Source: REEB76 sp963774895 (lineage in GTDB: Bacteria > Pseudomonadota > Gammaproteobacteria > Natronospirales > REEB76). Taken from it: a stretch of 64,000 bases of DNA. Below, in pieces: positions 55,365 to 63,928 of this stretch. The stretch lies in NCBI GenBank assembly GCA_963774895.1, contig CAVZGN010000001.1, positions 558,001 to 622,000 of the forward strand. The letters run 5' to 3'. Position numbers and translations under genes: made by a program. The notes under the pieces were generated by a model. The model had not been told where the DNA came from. It did no database searches and was given only the letters and a program-made list of their open reading frames with translations. Positions within the stretch are counted from its first letter, which is position 1, and each line of letters starts with the position of its first letter.

Positions 55365-55964
55365 CTATGCCCGTTCTTGTGAACGTAGCGATCCTACTAA
55401 AACCAGCCGCGTAGCTGAGAGATGGTCGTGACATGCGAACCGGTTCCGATCCAAGGCCGGCCAGACAAAGGCTGCAATCGCAAGCAAGAAAACAGCCATG
55501 GCAGAGACCAAATAGATGTTTGCATAGGCTTGGTTACTGGAATTGATGAGAAACTCACATCCCAGCAGCACCAGTAACCAGGGAATCAGCATTGTCAGGT
55601 AGCGGATCAACGCCCGGCGCCAGCCGAGCAGGCTGCCGTCAATGCATACCACACGCAGTTTCCAGGCACGCATGCCGATGGTTTGTCCGCCGTGGGTCCA
55701 GAAACCACCGAAGAAAGCAAAACCCAGGGCCAGCAGACCCAGCTGATAGAGCAACTTCAAGACCGGATGATGAGTATAAAAGGATTCAAAAGCCTGGCCA
55801 TGGGTAAACGGCATGATCAGCAAAGTGGCCAGGATCCAGATGGCAATCAGAATGAACGCGTCGTAGATACCCGATGCCAACCGCCGGAACAGTCCCGGTG
55901 ATATCGATGGCGTGGGATACGAAGATTGCTCAGGAATGTGCGGCATGCTCATTGCAGGGGACAT
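55365..55964 (-). CDS. RDD family membrane protein
   Basis: A 199-aa protein with the RDD domain: LFRRLASGIYDAFILIAIWILATLLI (Arg/Asp motif in helix 1), GQTIGMRAWKLRVV after helix 2, WRRALIRYLTMLIPW and the terminal FACHDHLSATRLVLV. Inner-membrane family of mostly unknown function, sometimes linked to ion or osmolyte exchange. It stands alone between an exported protein gene and the repeat/tRNA region. Confidence 0.85.
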   Translation of the reverse strand: MSPAMSMPHIPEQSSYPTPSISPGLFRRLASGIYDAFILIAIWILATLLIMPFTHGQAFESFYTHHPVLKLLYQLGLLALGFAFFGGFWTHGGQTIGMRAWKLRVVCIDGSLLGWRRALIRYLTMLIPWLLVLLGCEFLINSSNQAYANIYLVSAMAVFLLAIAAFVWPALDRNRFACHDHLSATRLVLVGSLRSQERA

Positions 55965-55971
55965 ATCCGCA

Positions 55972-55989
55972 AGTGGCGCTCCCTACCGG
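55972..55989. repeat. 18-bp duplicate of the tRNA-Glu 3' end
   Basis: AGTGGCGCTCCCTACCGG here is an exact direct repeat of 56190-56207, which covers the CCA end, the acceptor 3' strand and the start of the T stem of the tRNA gene. The 200 bp between the copies contain hairpins and a dispersed repeat but no gene. Such a layout is seen at integration sites or after slippage duplications. Confidence 0.75.
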
Positions 55990-56052
55990 GCGAGGTTGGT
56001 GAATTATATCGGCATGCCGGTGGCATGCCGATCCAACCGAGCGCCCGGACAA

Positions 56053-56120
56053 GGGCGATGAAGCAAAGCTTCGAGCGGGCTGCCATGGATGGCAGCCCTG
56101 GACCACGAGCGGAGCAGGAT
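56053..56120. repeat. dispersed 67-bp repeat, second copy
   Basis: The reverse complement closely matches 50804-50870: both read ATCCTG(C/T)TCCGC, GTCCAG(G/A)GCTGCCATCC and TGGCAGCCCGCTC, and end CGCCC. The core is the hairpin GGGCTGCCAT / ATGGCAGCCC. A second 10-bp hairpin TCGGCATGCC / GGCATGCCGA lies beside it at about 56009-56031. Together with the flanking tRNA 3'-end duplication, this forms a repeat-rich 220-bp block. Confidence 0.75.
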
Positions 56121-56191
56121 CGCGTAGCAGAGTGGTACGGGCTGGACAGCCTACCAGGGACGGTGCATTGCTAATCATCTTCAATTACGAG

Positions 56192-56267
56192 TGGCGCTCC
56201 CTACCGGATTCGAACCGGTGTTTAAGCCTTGAGAGGGCTCCGTCCTAGGCCTCTAGACGAAGGGAGC
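56192..56267 (-). tRNA. tRNA-Glu(CUC)
   Basis: A 76-nt cloverleaf on the minus strand with encoded CCA. The acceptor stem is GCTCCCT / AGGGAGC. The anticodon stem GAGCC / GGCTT (one G-T pair) encloses the loop CTCTCAA with anticodon CTC, and the T arm is ACCGG-TTCGAAT-CCGGT. The 5' part (TTCGTCTAGAGGCCTAGGAC) is the typical tRNA-Glu D arm. The CUC isoacceptor is less common than UUC. The pcnB frame extends antisense across it, so pcnB must start downstream of 56267. Confidence 0.95.
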
Positions 56268-56351
56268 TGGGGTATAAAGGGAGTGGTATTATACGGACGC
56301 TCCGGATTAGCTCAAGCACTCTATCAAGAAGGGCATCGCAAACAATCACAC

Positions 56352-57671
56352 GTGTATCTTCAGGAACCCTTCAAACTGTCTCCCAACATCATCGCCCGCG
56401 CCGACCACAATATCTCACGGGCCCAAATATCCGAAAATGCGCTCAAGGTGCTGTATCGCCTGAAAAGTGCCGGCTATGCATCCTTTATGGTGGGCGGCGG
56501 AGTCCGCGATCTGCTGCTGGGCCGTGAACCGAAAGATTTCGATGTCGCCACTGACGCGCGTCCCGAGCAGGTACACACGCTGTTTCGCAATTGCCGGATC
56601 ATCGGCCGGCGTTTTCGGCTCGCGCATGTGCAATTCGGCCGCGAGATCATCGAGGTCGCCACCTTCCGGGCCAACCAGAGTCCTACCGGCGACTCGGACG
56701 AATCCCACAACGATACCAGCCGTATCCTGCGCGATAACACCTACGGCACACTCGAACAGGATGCCTTCCGGCGTGATTTCACCGTGAATGCACTGTATTA
56801 CGACATCCGCGATTTTTCCGTCCGCGATTACGTCAATGGCCTGGCAGATCTGCGGTCCGGTACTTTAAGGCTCATCGGCGACCCGTACACACGTTATCGC
56901 GAGGATCCGGTGCGCATGCTGCGGGCCGTGCGTTTTGCCGCCAAACTCGGGTTCCGCATGCATGCGGATACAGCGGCACCGATCGCATCGCTGTCAGCAT
57001 TACTGGATGACATTCCGCCCGCGCGCCTGTTTGAGGAGATTCTGAAACTGTTCCTGTACGGCTTTGGCCTGCAATCCTTCGAGAGTCTGCGGCATCACAG
57101 ACTGTTCGCGCGTCTGTTCTCGCGCACCGATGCGATATTGAATACCGAGGAGGAGGGTTTCCCGCATACCTTCATCGCCCAGGCACTCGCGAGCACCGAT
57201 GCGCGTGTGAATGCCGACAAGCCAGTCACCCCGGCGTTCCTGTTCGCTGCGCTGTTGTGGGAACCGGTGCGCCAGCAGACGAATGTGCTTGAAGCGCAGG
57301 GACTGCATCCGGGCGAAGCCGTGCGGCGTGCCGCCGACGAAATAATCCCGCAGCAGATCAGCCGGGTGGCGCTGCCGCGCCGCTTCGCCACACCCATGCT
57401 CGAGATTTACCAGCTGCAACCGCGTTTTGCGCAACGCGACGGCAAGCGCCCCTTGCGGCTGCTGGCGCATCCGCGGTTCCGTGCCGCCTATGATTTCCTG
57501 GCGCTGCGGGCGGCGGCCGGTGAAGTGGACCCGGAACTGGCCCGCTGGTGGACCGAGATCCAGAATACCGATGTCGCCGGCCAGGCCAGCCTGCTGAATG
57601 CCGCGCCGTCGACTGGGCGACACCGTACCCGTCGCCGGCGCCACCGGCGCCAGACTACGCCTTCAGCGTGA
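56352..57671 (+). CDS. pcnB: poly(A) polymerase I
   Basis: Adds 3' poly(A) tails to RNA, promoting decay. The nucleotidyltransferase core is visible: ISENALKVLYRLKSAGYASFMVGGGVRDLLLGREPKDFDVATDA (catalytic Asp pair), then FGREIIEVATFR, DAFRRDFTVNALYYDI, and YREDPVRMLRAVRFAAKLGF. A basic tail (RHRTRRRRHRRQ) ends the protein, typical of PcnB rather than CCA-adding enzyme. The start is uncertain: GTG 56352 gives a normal N-terminus (LQEPFKLSPNII), while GTG 56283 is also possible. It is followed 4 bp later by folK. Confidence 0.92.
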   Translation: MYLQEPFKLSPNIIARADHNISRAQISENALKVLYRLKSAGYASFMVGGGVRDLLLGREPKDFDVATDARPEQVHTLFRNCRIIGRRFRLAHVQFGREIIEVATFRANQSPTGDSDESHNDTSRILRDNTYGTLEQDAFRRDFTVNALYYDIRDFSVRDYVNGLADLRSGTLRLIGDPYTRYREDPVRMLRAVRFAAKLGFRMHADTAAPIASLSALLDDIPPARLFEEILKLFLYGFGLQSFESLRHHRLFARLFSRTDAILNTEEEGFPHTFIAQALASTDARVNADKPVTPAFLFAALLWEPVRQQTNVLEAQGLHPGEAVRRAADEIIPQQISRVALPRRFATPMLEIYQLQPRFAQRDGKRPLRLLAHPRFRAAYDFLALRAAAGEVDPELARWWTEIQNTDVAGQASLLNAAPSTGRHRTRRRRHRRQTTPSA

Positions 57672-57675
57672 TGCC

Positions 57676-58185
57676 TTGAGTACCGGAGTTTCTGCCTACA
57701 TAGGTCTTGGCGGCAATTTGGATGCGCCTGCCAAGCAAATCCAACGCGCTTTCGCGGAACTGGATAGCTTGCCTGTCACCCGACTGCGGGCGCGCTCACA
57801 TCTTTATAAGAGCCGGCCGCTCGGCCCCCAGGATCAGCCGGATTACCTCAATGCAGTGGCGATGTTGACCACTGAGCTTGCGCCCCTGGAGTTGCTGCAG
57901 GCATTGCGGCGACTGGAACGCGATCATGGCCGCCGCCGCCATCACGAAAGTCGCTGGGGCGCACGCAGCCTGGATCTGGATATTCTGGTTTATGGCGATC
58001 TGCGCCTGGTCACAACCGGATTGACGCTGCCGCATCCGCAGATGCATGTGCGCAGTTTCGTCCTGTATCCTCTGGAGGAGTTGGCGCCGGATCTGATGAT
58101 CCCGGGTCACGGGCGTGTTCGAGACCTGCGCGACCACTGTCAAACGCCAGCCATCGAGCCCTATGAGGAAGCTGTGAATGAGTGA
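57676..58185 (+). CDS. folK: 2-amino-4-hydroxy-6-hydroxymethyldihydropteridine pyrophosphokinase
   Basis: Folate-pathway enzyme that pyrophosphorylates hydroxymethyl-dihydropterin. It has AYIGLGGNLDAPAKQIQRAF, YKSRPLGPQDQPDYLNAVA, the signature RWGARSLDLDILVYGD and LPHPQMHVRSFVLYPLEELAP. The open frame extends into pcnB, but the domain begins right after TTG 57676, the only start-like codon just after the pcnB stop. It overlaps the kinase gene by 8 bp. Confidence 0.94.
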   Translation: MSTGVSAYIGLGGNLDAPAKQIQRAFAELDSLPVTRLRARSHLYKSRPLGPQDQPDYLNAVAMLTTELAPLELLQALRRLERDHGRRRHHESRWGARSLDLDILVYGDLRLVTTGLTLPHPQMHVRSFVLYPLEELAPDLMIPGHGRVRDLRDHCQTPAIEPYEEAVNE

Positions 58186-58837
58186 CAAGCAACCCCGCTA
58201 TCTGGTGGTGGAAGGTCCCATCGGAGTGGGCAAGACCAGCCTCACGCAGCGCCTGGCACAAACCTTCGGCGGCCAACCGTTGCTGGAACACGCAGAAGAA
58301 AACCCGTTTTTGGAGCGCTTTTACCGCGATCCCAGGAATGCGGCCTTGCCGACACAGTTGTCATTCCTATTCCAGCGCGCACGCCAGTTGCAGCAACTGC
58401 GTCAAGGCGACATCTTTACGCCATTGCGGGTGGCGGATTTCATGCTGGAGAAAGACCGATTATTCGCGCAACTCAATCTCGATGATGACGAATTCGGGCT
58501 GTATAAACAGGTCTACCAGCATCTGACCGTGGATGCGCCGTTGCCGGATTTGGTGATATATCTGCAGGCGCCGGTAGAAGTACTCATGCGGCGCGTCGTG
58601 CGTCGCGGTGTCAGTTATGAACAATTCATCCAGCGGGATTATCTGGAGCGCGTCGCCGAGGCCTACGCGCACTTCTTCCATTATTACAATGCTTCACCGC
58701 TGCTCATCGTGAACGCCGCTGAGATCAATCCGGTGGACAGCGACGAAGATTACGGGATGCTGGTCAAGGAAATCAGTCGCGTTAAGAGTGGCCGCCACTA
58801 CTTCAATCCCGGCAAGGGCAGGCAGTTCGTCGCCTGA
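58178..58837 (+). CDS. deoxynucleoside kinase family protein
   Basis: A 219-aa kinase of the dNK/DGK-dCK fold: P-loop EGPIGVGKTSLTQRLA, an acidic E-E-N-P segment (LEHAEENPFLERFY), the ARQLQQL helix, DYLERVAEAYAHFFHYYNASPLLIVNA and a LID-like RRVVRRG. It would phosphorylate a deoxynucleoside for salvage, though homologues in this neighbourhood have uncertain substrates. It sits between folK and panC, where panB is often found; panB is absent from the window. Confidence 0.88.
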   Translation: MSDKQPRYLVVEGPIGVGKTSLTQRLAQTFGGQPLLEHAEENPFLERFYRDPRNAALPTQLSFLFQRARQLQQLRQGDIFTPLRVADFMLEKDRLFAQLNLDDDEFGLYKQVYQHLTVDAPLPDLVIYLQAPVEVLMRRVVRRGVSYEQFIQRDYLERVAEAYAHFFHYYNASPLLIVNAAEINPVDSDEDYGMLVKEISRVKSGRHYFNPGKGRQFVA

Positions 58838-58930
58838 GAAGCCACCCCGGGCTATAACCCGGCGTTTTACTTTCATACCGAATAATCACAACATACTGTC
58901 GATCCATCCGGGAGAGTCAAAGTACAAATC

Positions 58931-59797
58931 ATGCTTACATTACACGGCATCATAGAGTTGCGCGATTACGTCAAGCATTGGCGCATCGATGGCCAGAGGA
59001 TCGCCTTGGTGCCGACCATGGGTAACTTGCATGCCGGACACCTGCGCCTGGTGGAGCGCGCACGCGACGCTGCCGAACATGTGGTGGTGAGTATTTTTGT
59101 GAATCCGCTGCAATTCGGCCCCAACGAGGATTTCAAGAACTATCCCCGCACGCTTGAGGCTGATAAAGACCAATTGACATCGGCAGGTACCGAACTACTG
59201 TTCGCGCCGTCAGTTGACGAGATGTACGCCGGCGACCGTGAACAGATCACGCGCGTGGATGTTCCCGGGTTGACGAACATCCTGGATGGTAAATTCCGGC
59301 CGGGGCATTTCAGCGGCATGGCTACGGTCGTCACCAAACTCTTGAATATGGTGCAGCCGGATGTGGCGCTGTTTGGTGAAAAGGATTATCAGCAATTACT
59401 GATCATTCGCCGCCTGGTGGATGATCTATCCCTGCCTGTGGAAATCATCGGTGTGCCAACCACGCGGGAGGCGGATGGCTTGGCCATGAGTTCGCGCAAT
59501 CAGTATCTGACGCCCCATGAGCGGGGACAGGCACCGCAGCTGTTCCACACCCTGGAAGCACTGGCGCAGGATCTGCGTGCCGGCAGACGTGAATTCCAGC
59601 GCCTCGAGTCCGAAGCCGTGCGCAAACTCTCCGCGATTGGCATGCGTCCCGACTATGTAGCGATACGTGCAGCCAATATGCTGGCCGTACCGGAGAACGG
59701 CATGGCAGATCTGGTGATATTAGCCGCTGCCTGGCTCGGCAAAGCACGTCTCATCGACAACATACAAGTGCATGCGAACAGCGCGAACAACGCCTGA
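58931..59797 (+). CDS. panC: pantothenate synthetase
   Basis: Joins pantoate and beta-alanine with ATP. The 288-aa protein has VPTMGNLHAGHLRLVERA (HIGH-like), FVNPLQFGPNEDFKNYPRT, FRPGHFSGMATVVTKLLNMVQPDVALFGEKDYQQLLIIRR, and the KMSKS-like LAMSSRNQYLTP. It is full length. panD, which supplies beta-alanine, follows 64 bp downstream, so the two halves of the pathway are made together. Confidence 0.96.
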   Translation: MLTLHGIIELRDYVKHWRIDGQRIALVPTMGNLHAGHLRLVERARDAAEHVVVSIFVNPLQFGPNEDFKNYPRTLEADKDQLTSAGTELLFAPSVDEMYAGDREQITRVDVPGLTNILDGKFRPGHFSGMATVVTKLLNMVQPDVALFGEKDYQQLLIIRRLVDDLSLPVEIIGVPTTREADGLAMSSRNQYLTPHERGQAPQLFHTLEALAQDLRAGRREFQRLESEAVRKLSAIGMRPDYVAIRAANMLAVPENGMADLVILAAAWLGKARLIDNIQVHANSANNA

Positions 59798-59861
59798 CCA
59801 CTTGAGCGCTTGTACAGGAGCAAGGTAAAATCAGCTCAACTCTTCGCTTGATCTGATCCCC

Positions 59862-60242
59862 ATGCAACTCACACTGCTCAAAGCCAAGCTGCACCGTGCC
59901 CGTGTAACCCATGCCGAGGTGGATTACGAGGGCTCCTGCGCCATCGATGGCGATCTGCTGGAAGCCGCCGGCATCCTCGATTTTGAGCAGTTGCAGATCT
60001 ACAACGTCACCAACGGCGAGCGTTTCACCACTTATGCCATCCGTGCGCAAGCCAGTAGCGGCATCATTTCCGTGAATGGCGCCGCTGCCCATCGCGCCGT
60101 ACCCGGTGATCGCATCATCATCTGTGTGTATGCGCAATTCAATGCCGCCGAAGCCATTAACCACAAACCACGGCTCGTTTATCTGGACGAGCACAATCGG
60201 ATCACGCGCACCGCCAATGCCATCCCGGTACAGGCTGCGTGA
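59862..60242 (+). CDS. panD: aspartate 1-decarboxylase
   Basis: Pyruvoyl enzyme making beta-alanine. The 126-aa proenzyme has the self-cleavage site DYEGSCAID, cut between Gly24 and Ser25, where Ser25 becomes the pyruvoyl group. The substrate-binding YNVTNGERF, INGAAAH-like (VNGAAAHRAVPGD) and VYLDEHN-type strands are also present. Length and motifs are canonical. Confidence 0.97.
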   Translation: MQLTLLKAKLHRARVTHAEVDYEGSCAIDGDLLEAAGILDFEQLQIYNVTNGERFTTYAIRAQASSGIISVNGAAAHRAVPGDRIIICVYAQFNAAEAINHKPRLVYLDEHNRITRTANAIPVQAA

Positions 60243-60322
60243 ATCGATTGCGGCGGCACCGTAGTTGACTGCAAATCCCAAAGGGATAAGCTGAATCCAT
60301 TCTCTGGGCAGCATCCGTCCGC

Positions 60323-61072
60323 ATGAATGTTTCTGTCAGCCAGCCGCCATCTTCCGCCAGCAGTGCCGAGCAGTTCCGGCGCAGCGGCTATACAGTTTTG
60401 GCTCAGGCCATCAGTGCCGAAAGCGCCCGCGTCATAGCTACCTACGCGCTGTTGCAGCAGAAATGGCCGAATTACTATCAACCTGAGGACATGTTCCGTG
60501 CGGCACTTGGTCGTTACGCGGATGCCCTGAGCGAAGCGCTGCTGCTGGAGTTGCAGCCCGTGGTGGAGCGTGCCACCGGCCTCGAGTTGCTGCCCTGTTA
60601 TTCCTATCTGCGCATCTATGGCCGCGGCGCAATCTTGCCGAAACATCTGGACCGGCCTTCCTGCGAGATCAGTACTTCGTTGACTCTGGGATTCAGGGCG
60701 CCGGCTCCGTGGCCGATCTGCGTGCAAGCAGACGGCAGCGACAAGTCGCTGGCGCTGACACCTGGCGACATGCTCGTGTATCGCGGCGCCGATGTACCGC
60801 ATTGGCGGGATACATTTACTGGCGAATACTGGGTGCAGACTTTTCTGCATTACGTGGATGCCAACGGCCAGTTTACCGATTTCAAATTCGACGGCCGGGA
60901 GCGCATCGGACCGTTCGACAAACTCAGCATGCGGCGGGTATTCCAGCGACCCGCCAGTCTTGGTGAGTTCGATGAGCCGGTGGCTGTGGGTCCGGATGCA
61001 CCCTGTCCCTGCGGCAGCGGTCTGCGCGTTCGGGATTGTCATGGGAGAAGCATCGAAAAGAAGTCTCAATGA
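60323..61072 (+). CDS. 2OG-Fe(II) oxygenase-like protein with C-terminal SEC-C zinc motif
   Basis: A 249-aa protein whose core resembles a prolyl-hydroxylase-like fold, with a probable iron facial triad His108-x-Asp110 (LPKHLDRPSCEIS) and His160 (GADVPHWRDTF). The last 25 residues hold a SEC-C zinc-binding motif (APCPCGSGLRVRDCHG), which in other proteins contacts ribosomes or nucleic acid. The fusion suggests a hydroxylase acting near the translation apparatus, but this is inference. It is unlinked by function to panD (80-bp gap). Confidence 0.75.
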   Translation: MNVSVSQPPSSASSAEQFRRSGYTVLAQAISAESARVIATYALLQQKWPNYYQPEDMFRAALGRYADALSEALLLELQPVVERATGLELLPCYSYLRIYGRGAILPKHLDRPSCEISTSLTLGFRAPAPWPICVQADGSDKSLALTPGDMLVYRGADVPHWRDTFTGEYWVQTFLHYVDANGQFTDFKFDGRERIGPFDKLSMRRVFQRPASLGEFDEPVAVGPDAPCPCGSGLRVRDCHGRSIEKKSQ

Positions 61073-61203
61073 TTCTGTAAAACAATCCTGAACAAACCGA
61101 AGATCCTGACCGTATTAATATCCCTATCGGGGATGGTTGAAATCCCTCGCCTTCAGTTGAAGCAAGTGTGAGGCAATGTCCGCATGAGTGGACACCAGTC
61201 CGA

Positions 61204-61290
61204 ACCCTCGCCCCGAGAGGGGTGAGGGAAGGAATTTTAGTCGGCTACCAGCCGACCACCCGCAAACCCCTCGCCTTACGGGAGAGGGTT
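61204..61290. repeat. palindromic repeat of CCCTCGCCC/GGGAGAGGG type
   Basis: Contains CCCTCGCCCCGAGAGGGGTG with GTGAGGG, GTCGGCTACCAGCCGAC (hairpin) and CCCCTCGCCTTACGGGAGAGGG. It is related to the repeats at 12959 and 50779. It fills much of the 272-bp gap between the convergent oxygenase and queG genes, which otherwise holds nothing I can identify. Confidence 0.7.
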
Positions 61291-61344
61291 GTTTAGTCTT
61301 GTGAGATTACCAGCAGTCGCTTGTTGTTGAAGAACAGATATATA

Positions 61345-62421
61345 TTAAACATGCTGATGTTGATCTAAAGCCCACATCACATGTTCGCGTACAAGTGCTG
61401 AAGGATGCCCGGCACGCGATTCCAGTGAAAAAGTGATATCTGGAGTCGTCGGCGCATTACCCAGTGCCACGGCGATATTCCGCAACCAGCATTGGTAACC
61501 GACACGACGGATGGCGCTGCCTTCGGTACGCTGCAAAAATTCTTGCTCACTCCAGTTGAATAATTCAACCAAAGCCGCCGTATCTAGATCGTGACGCGGC
61601 TTGAAATCCTGTTCATGCGTGGGACGGGCAAACTTATTCCAGGGACAAAACAGTTGGCAGTCGTCGCAACCGAATATACGATTGCCGATGGCTTTGCGGA
61701 ATTCAGTCGGAATCGAACCCTTGTATTCAATGGTGAGGTAGGCGATGCAGCGGCGCGCATCCAACTGATAGGGTGCGACGATCGCCCGCGTCGGGCACAC
61801 ATCCATGCAGGCATGGCAGCTTCCGCAATGATTTTCTGCAGGCGCGTCGATCGGCAAGGGCAGGTCGGTGAATAACTCGCCCAGGAAAAACCAGGATCCG
61901 GCATCTTTATTTATTAGATTGGTGTGCTTGCCGATCCAACCCAGGCCGGCATCGCGCGCCAGGGCTTTTTCCAGTACCGGCGCGCTGTCGGTAAATGCCC
62001 GGTAGCCAAACTCACCGATTTCTTGTTCAATGCGCACCGCCAGCTGTTGCAGTCGAGTGCGCAGGACCTTGTGGTAATCGCGGCCCAATGCATAGCGGGC
62101 GATGTAGGCGCGATCTTTGTGTACTTCCAGCAGCCTGTCCGTATCCATGGCGTCTTCCGGCCAATAATCCATGCGCACGGAAATCACCCGCAAGGTTCCG
62201 GGTACCAGTTCTGCCGGGCGGCTGCGGCGTATCCCATGACGTTGCATGTAATGCATCTCGCCGTGACGCTCTTGCCGGAGCCATTCCAGCAGGCGGCGTT
62301 CATCTTCCGGCAATTGCACACCGCTGATGCCGGCTTGCTGGAAGCCCAGATCCTCCGCCCAGCCGCGGATGCGCCCGGTGAGCGCGCTGAGATCAGTGAT
62401 AGAGAGGGCTTCAGGTTGCAT
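61345..62421 (-). CDS. queG: epoxyqueuosine reductase
   Basis: Cobalamin- and Fe-S-dependent enzyme for the last step of queuosine synthesis in tRNA. The 358-aa protein has FQQAGISGVQLP at the N-terminus, cluster motifs CGSCHACMDVCPTRAI and CDDCQLFCPWNKF, and RCIAYLTIEYKG before the second cluster. A HEAT-like C-terminal region ends in ALVREHVMWAL. It is divergent from nnr with only 37 bp between the start codons, so the promoters overlap. Confidence 0.96.
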   Translation of the reverse strand: MQPEALSITDLSALTGRIRGWAEDLGFQQAGISGVQLPEDERRLLEWLRQERHGEMHYMQRHGIRRSRPAELVPGTLRVISVRMDYWPEDAMDTDRLLEVHKDRAYIARYALGRDYHKVLRTRLQQLAVRIEQEIGEFGYRAFTDSAPVLEKALARDAGLGWIGKHTNLINKDAGSWFFLGELFTDLPLPIDAPAENHCGSCHACMDVCPTRAIVAPYQLDARRCIAYLTIEYKGSIPTEFRKAIGNRIFGCDDCQLFCPWNKFARPTHEQDFKPRHDLDTAALVELFNWSEQEFLQRTEGSAIRRVGYQCWLRNIAVALGNAPTTPDITFSLESRAGHPSALVREHVMWALDQHQHV

Positions 62422-62458
62422 GGGCTACCGCTGAGGGCATGCTGTATATAATGCTGCC

Positions 62459-63928
62459 ATGCGGACCATTTCCCAAGCGTTATATACGGCTGCCCAGATG
62501 CGGGAGCTGGACCGCCGCGCCATCGAGCAAGGCGTCCCTGCCGAGGAACTCATGCGGCGGGCTGGCAAGGCGGCATGGCAGGCACTCGCAAGCCGCTGGC
62601 CCGCGGCAAAAAAAATCGTGGTGTTGACCGGCACTGGTAACAATGCCGGCGACGGTTTGGTGCTGGCTGCGGAAGCATTGCGTGCACGCCGGCGCGTGAA
62701 GGTCGTGACTGTGGGCGATGCAACCAAGCTTTCCGGTGCCGCCGCCAAGGCGCGCAAAAAATTCCTGGCAGTCAAGGGTAAGGAACAGAAATATTCAGGT
62801 GCTACCCTGGATGACGGCGATGTCATCGTGGATGCGCTGCTGGGCACGGGCCTGGATCGGGCGGTACAGGATCAATGGGCCGAAGCCATACATCTGATCA
62901 ATAACTGTGGCAAACCGGTAGTGGCGCTGGATATCCCTTCAGGGCTGAATGCCGACAGCGGCGCCGTCATGGGAGCGGCGGTGCAGGCCACATTGACCGT
63001 GACCTTCATCGGCAGGAAGGCAGGATTGTTCACCGGCCAGGGACCGACCTGTACGGGGGAGGTCGTGTTGGCAGGGCTAGAACTGCCGCCGCAGGTTTAC
63101 GCCAATGTCACCCCAGTTGCGCGCTGTATCGATGCAGCAGAACTGCATCTGCCACGGCGCGTGCGTTCGGCGCACAAAGGCCGTTTCGGTCACGTGCTGG
63201 TGATCGGCGGAGATATTGGCATGGGTGGATCGGTACACCTGACAGCGGCAGCTGCTCTGCGCAGCGGTGCCGGACTGGTGACAGTCGCTACCCGTCCGGC
63301 ACACGTGCCGCCATTGCTGGCAGGCTTGCCTGAGGCCATGGTGCATGGTCTGAAAAATGCTGCCGAGCTGTTGCCGCTCATCGAACGCGCCACGGTGATC
63401 GCCATCGGTCCGGGCCTCGGCCAGGATGATTGGGGCCGTATGTTACTGGCCATGGCTTTGGATACACAGCTGCCGCTGGTAGCGGATGCCGATGCACTCA
63501 ATCTGCTGGCGGCACATCCCATCGTTCGCGGTCAATGGGTGCTGACCCCCCACCCAGGGGAAGCCAGCCGCCTGCTCAAACGATCCATCAGTGAGATTCA
63601 GGCCGATCGCTATCAGTCAGCTCAGCAGTTGATTGAGCAGTATCGTGCCGTGGTGGTACTCAAGGGAGCCGGCAGCATCATAGCGGCCGCCGACGAGCTG
63701 CCGGCGGTATGCACCTTTGGTAACCCGGGGATGGCGGCACCCGGTATGGGCGATGCACTTACCGGCGTGATCGCAGCGCTGATCGCCCAGGGCTTAGCGT
63801 TGCCACAGGCAGCCCGGATGGGTGTCGCTTTGCACGCGTTGGCGGGAGACCGGGCAGCCGCCTACTGCGAGCGTGGTTTGATGGCGCGAGATCTGATCAG
63901 TAGTTTGCGCCACGTCATGAATCTGTGA
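62459..63928 (+). CDS. nnr: bifunctional NAD(P)H-hydrate epimerase / ADP-dependent dehydratase
   Basis: Repairs hydrated NAD(P)H. The N-terminal domain (about residues 1-215) is NnrE-like: AEELMRRAGKAAWQAL, TGTGNNAGDGLVLAAEAL and ALDIPSGLNADSG. The C-terminal domain is the ribokinase-like NnrD dehydratase: GRFGHVLVIGGDIGMGGSVHLTAAAALRSGAGLVTVAT, TPHPGEASRLL, and the catalytic GNPGMAAPGMGDALTGVIAAL. The bifunctional YjeF layout, 489 aa, is typical. The stop overlaps the next start (GTGA). Confidence 0.96.
   Translation: MRTISQALYTAAQMRELDRRAIEQGVPAEELMRRAGKAAWQALASRWPAAKKIVVLTGTGNNAGDGLVLAAEALRARRRVKVVTVGDATKLSGAAAKARKKFLAVKGKEQKYSGATLDDGDVIVDALLGTGLDRAVQDQWAEAIHLINNCGKPVVALDIPSGLNADSGAVMGAAVQATLTVTFIGRKAGLFTGQGPTCTGEVVLAGLELPPQVYANVTPVARCIDAAELHLPRRVRSAHKGRFGHVLVIGGDIGMGGSVHLTAAAALRSGAGLVTVATRPAHVPPLLAGLPEAMVHGLKNAAELLPLIERATVIAIGPGLGQDDWGRMLLAMALDTQLPLVADADALNLLAAHPIVRGQWVLTPHPGEASRLLKRSISEIQADRYQSAQQLIEQYRAVVVLKGAGSIIAAADELPAVCTFGNPGMAAPGMGDALTGVIAALIAQGLALPQAARMGVALHALAGDRAAAYCERGLMARDLISSLRHVMNL

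Noticed and set aside
56229..56351. N-terminal extension of PcnB
   Set aside because: The frame runs antisense through the tRNA-Glu gene; starts after 56267 are more plausible.
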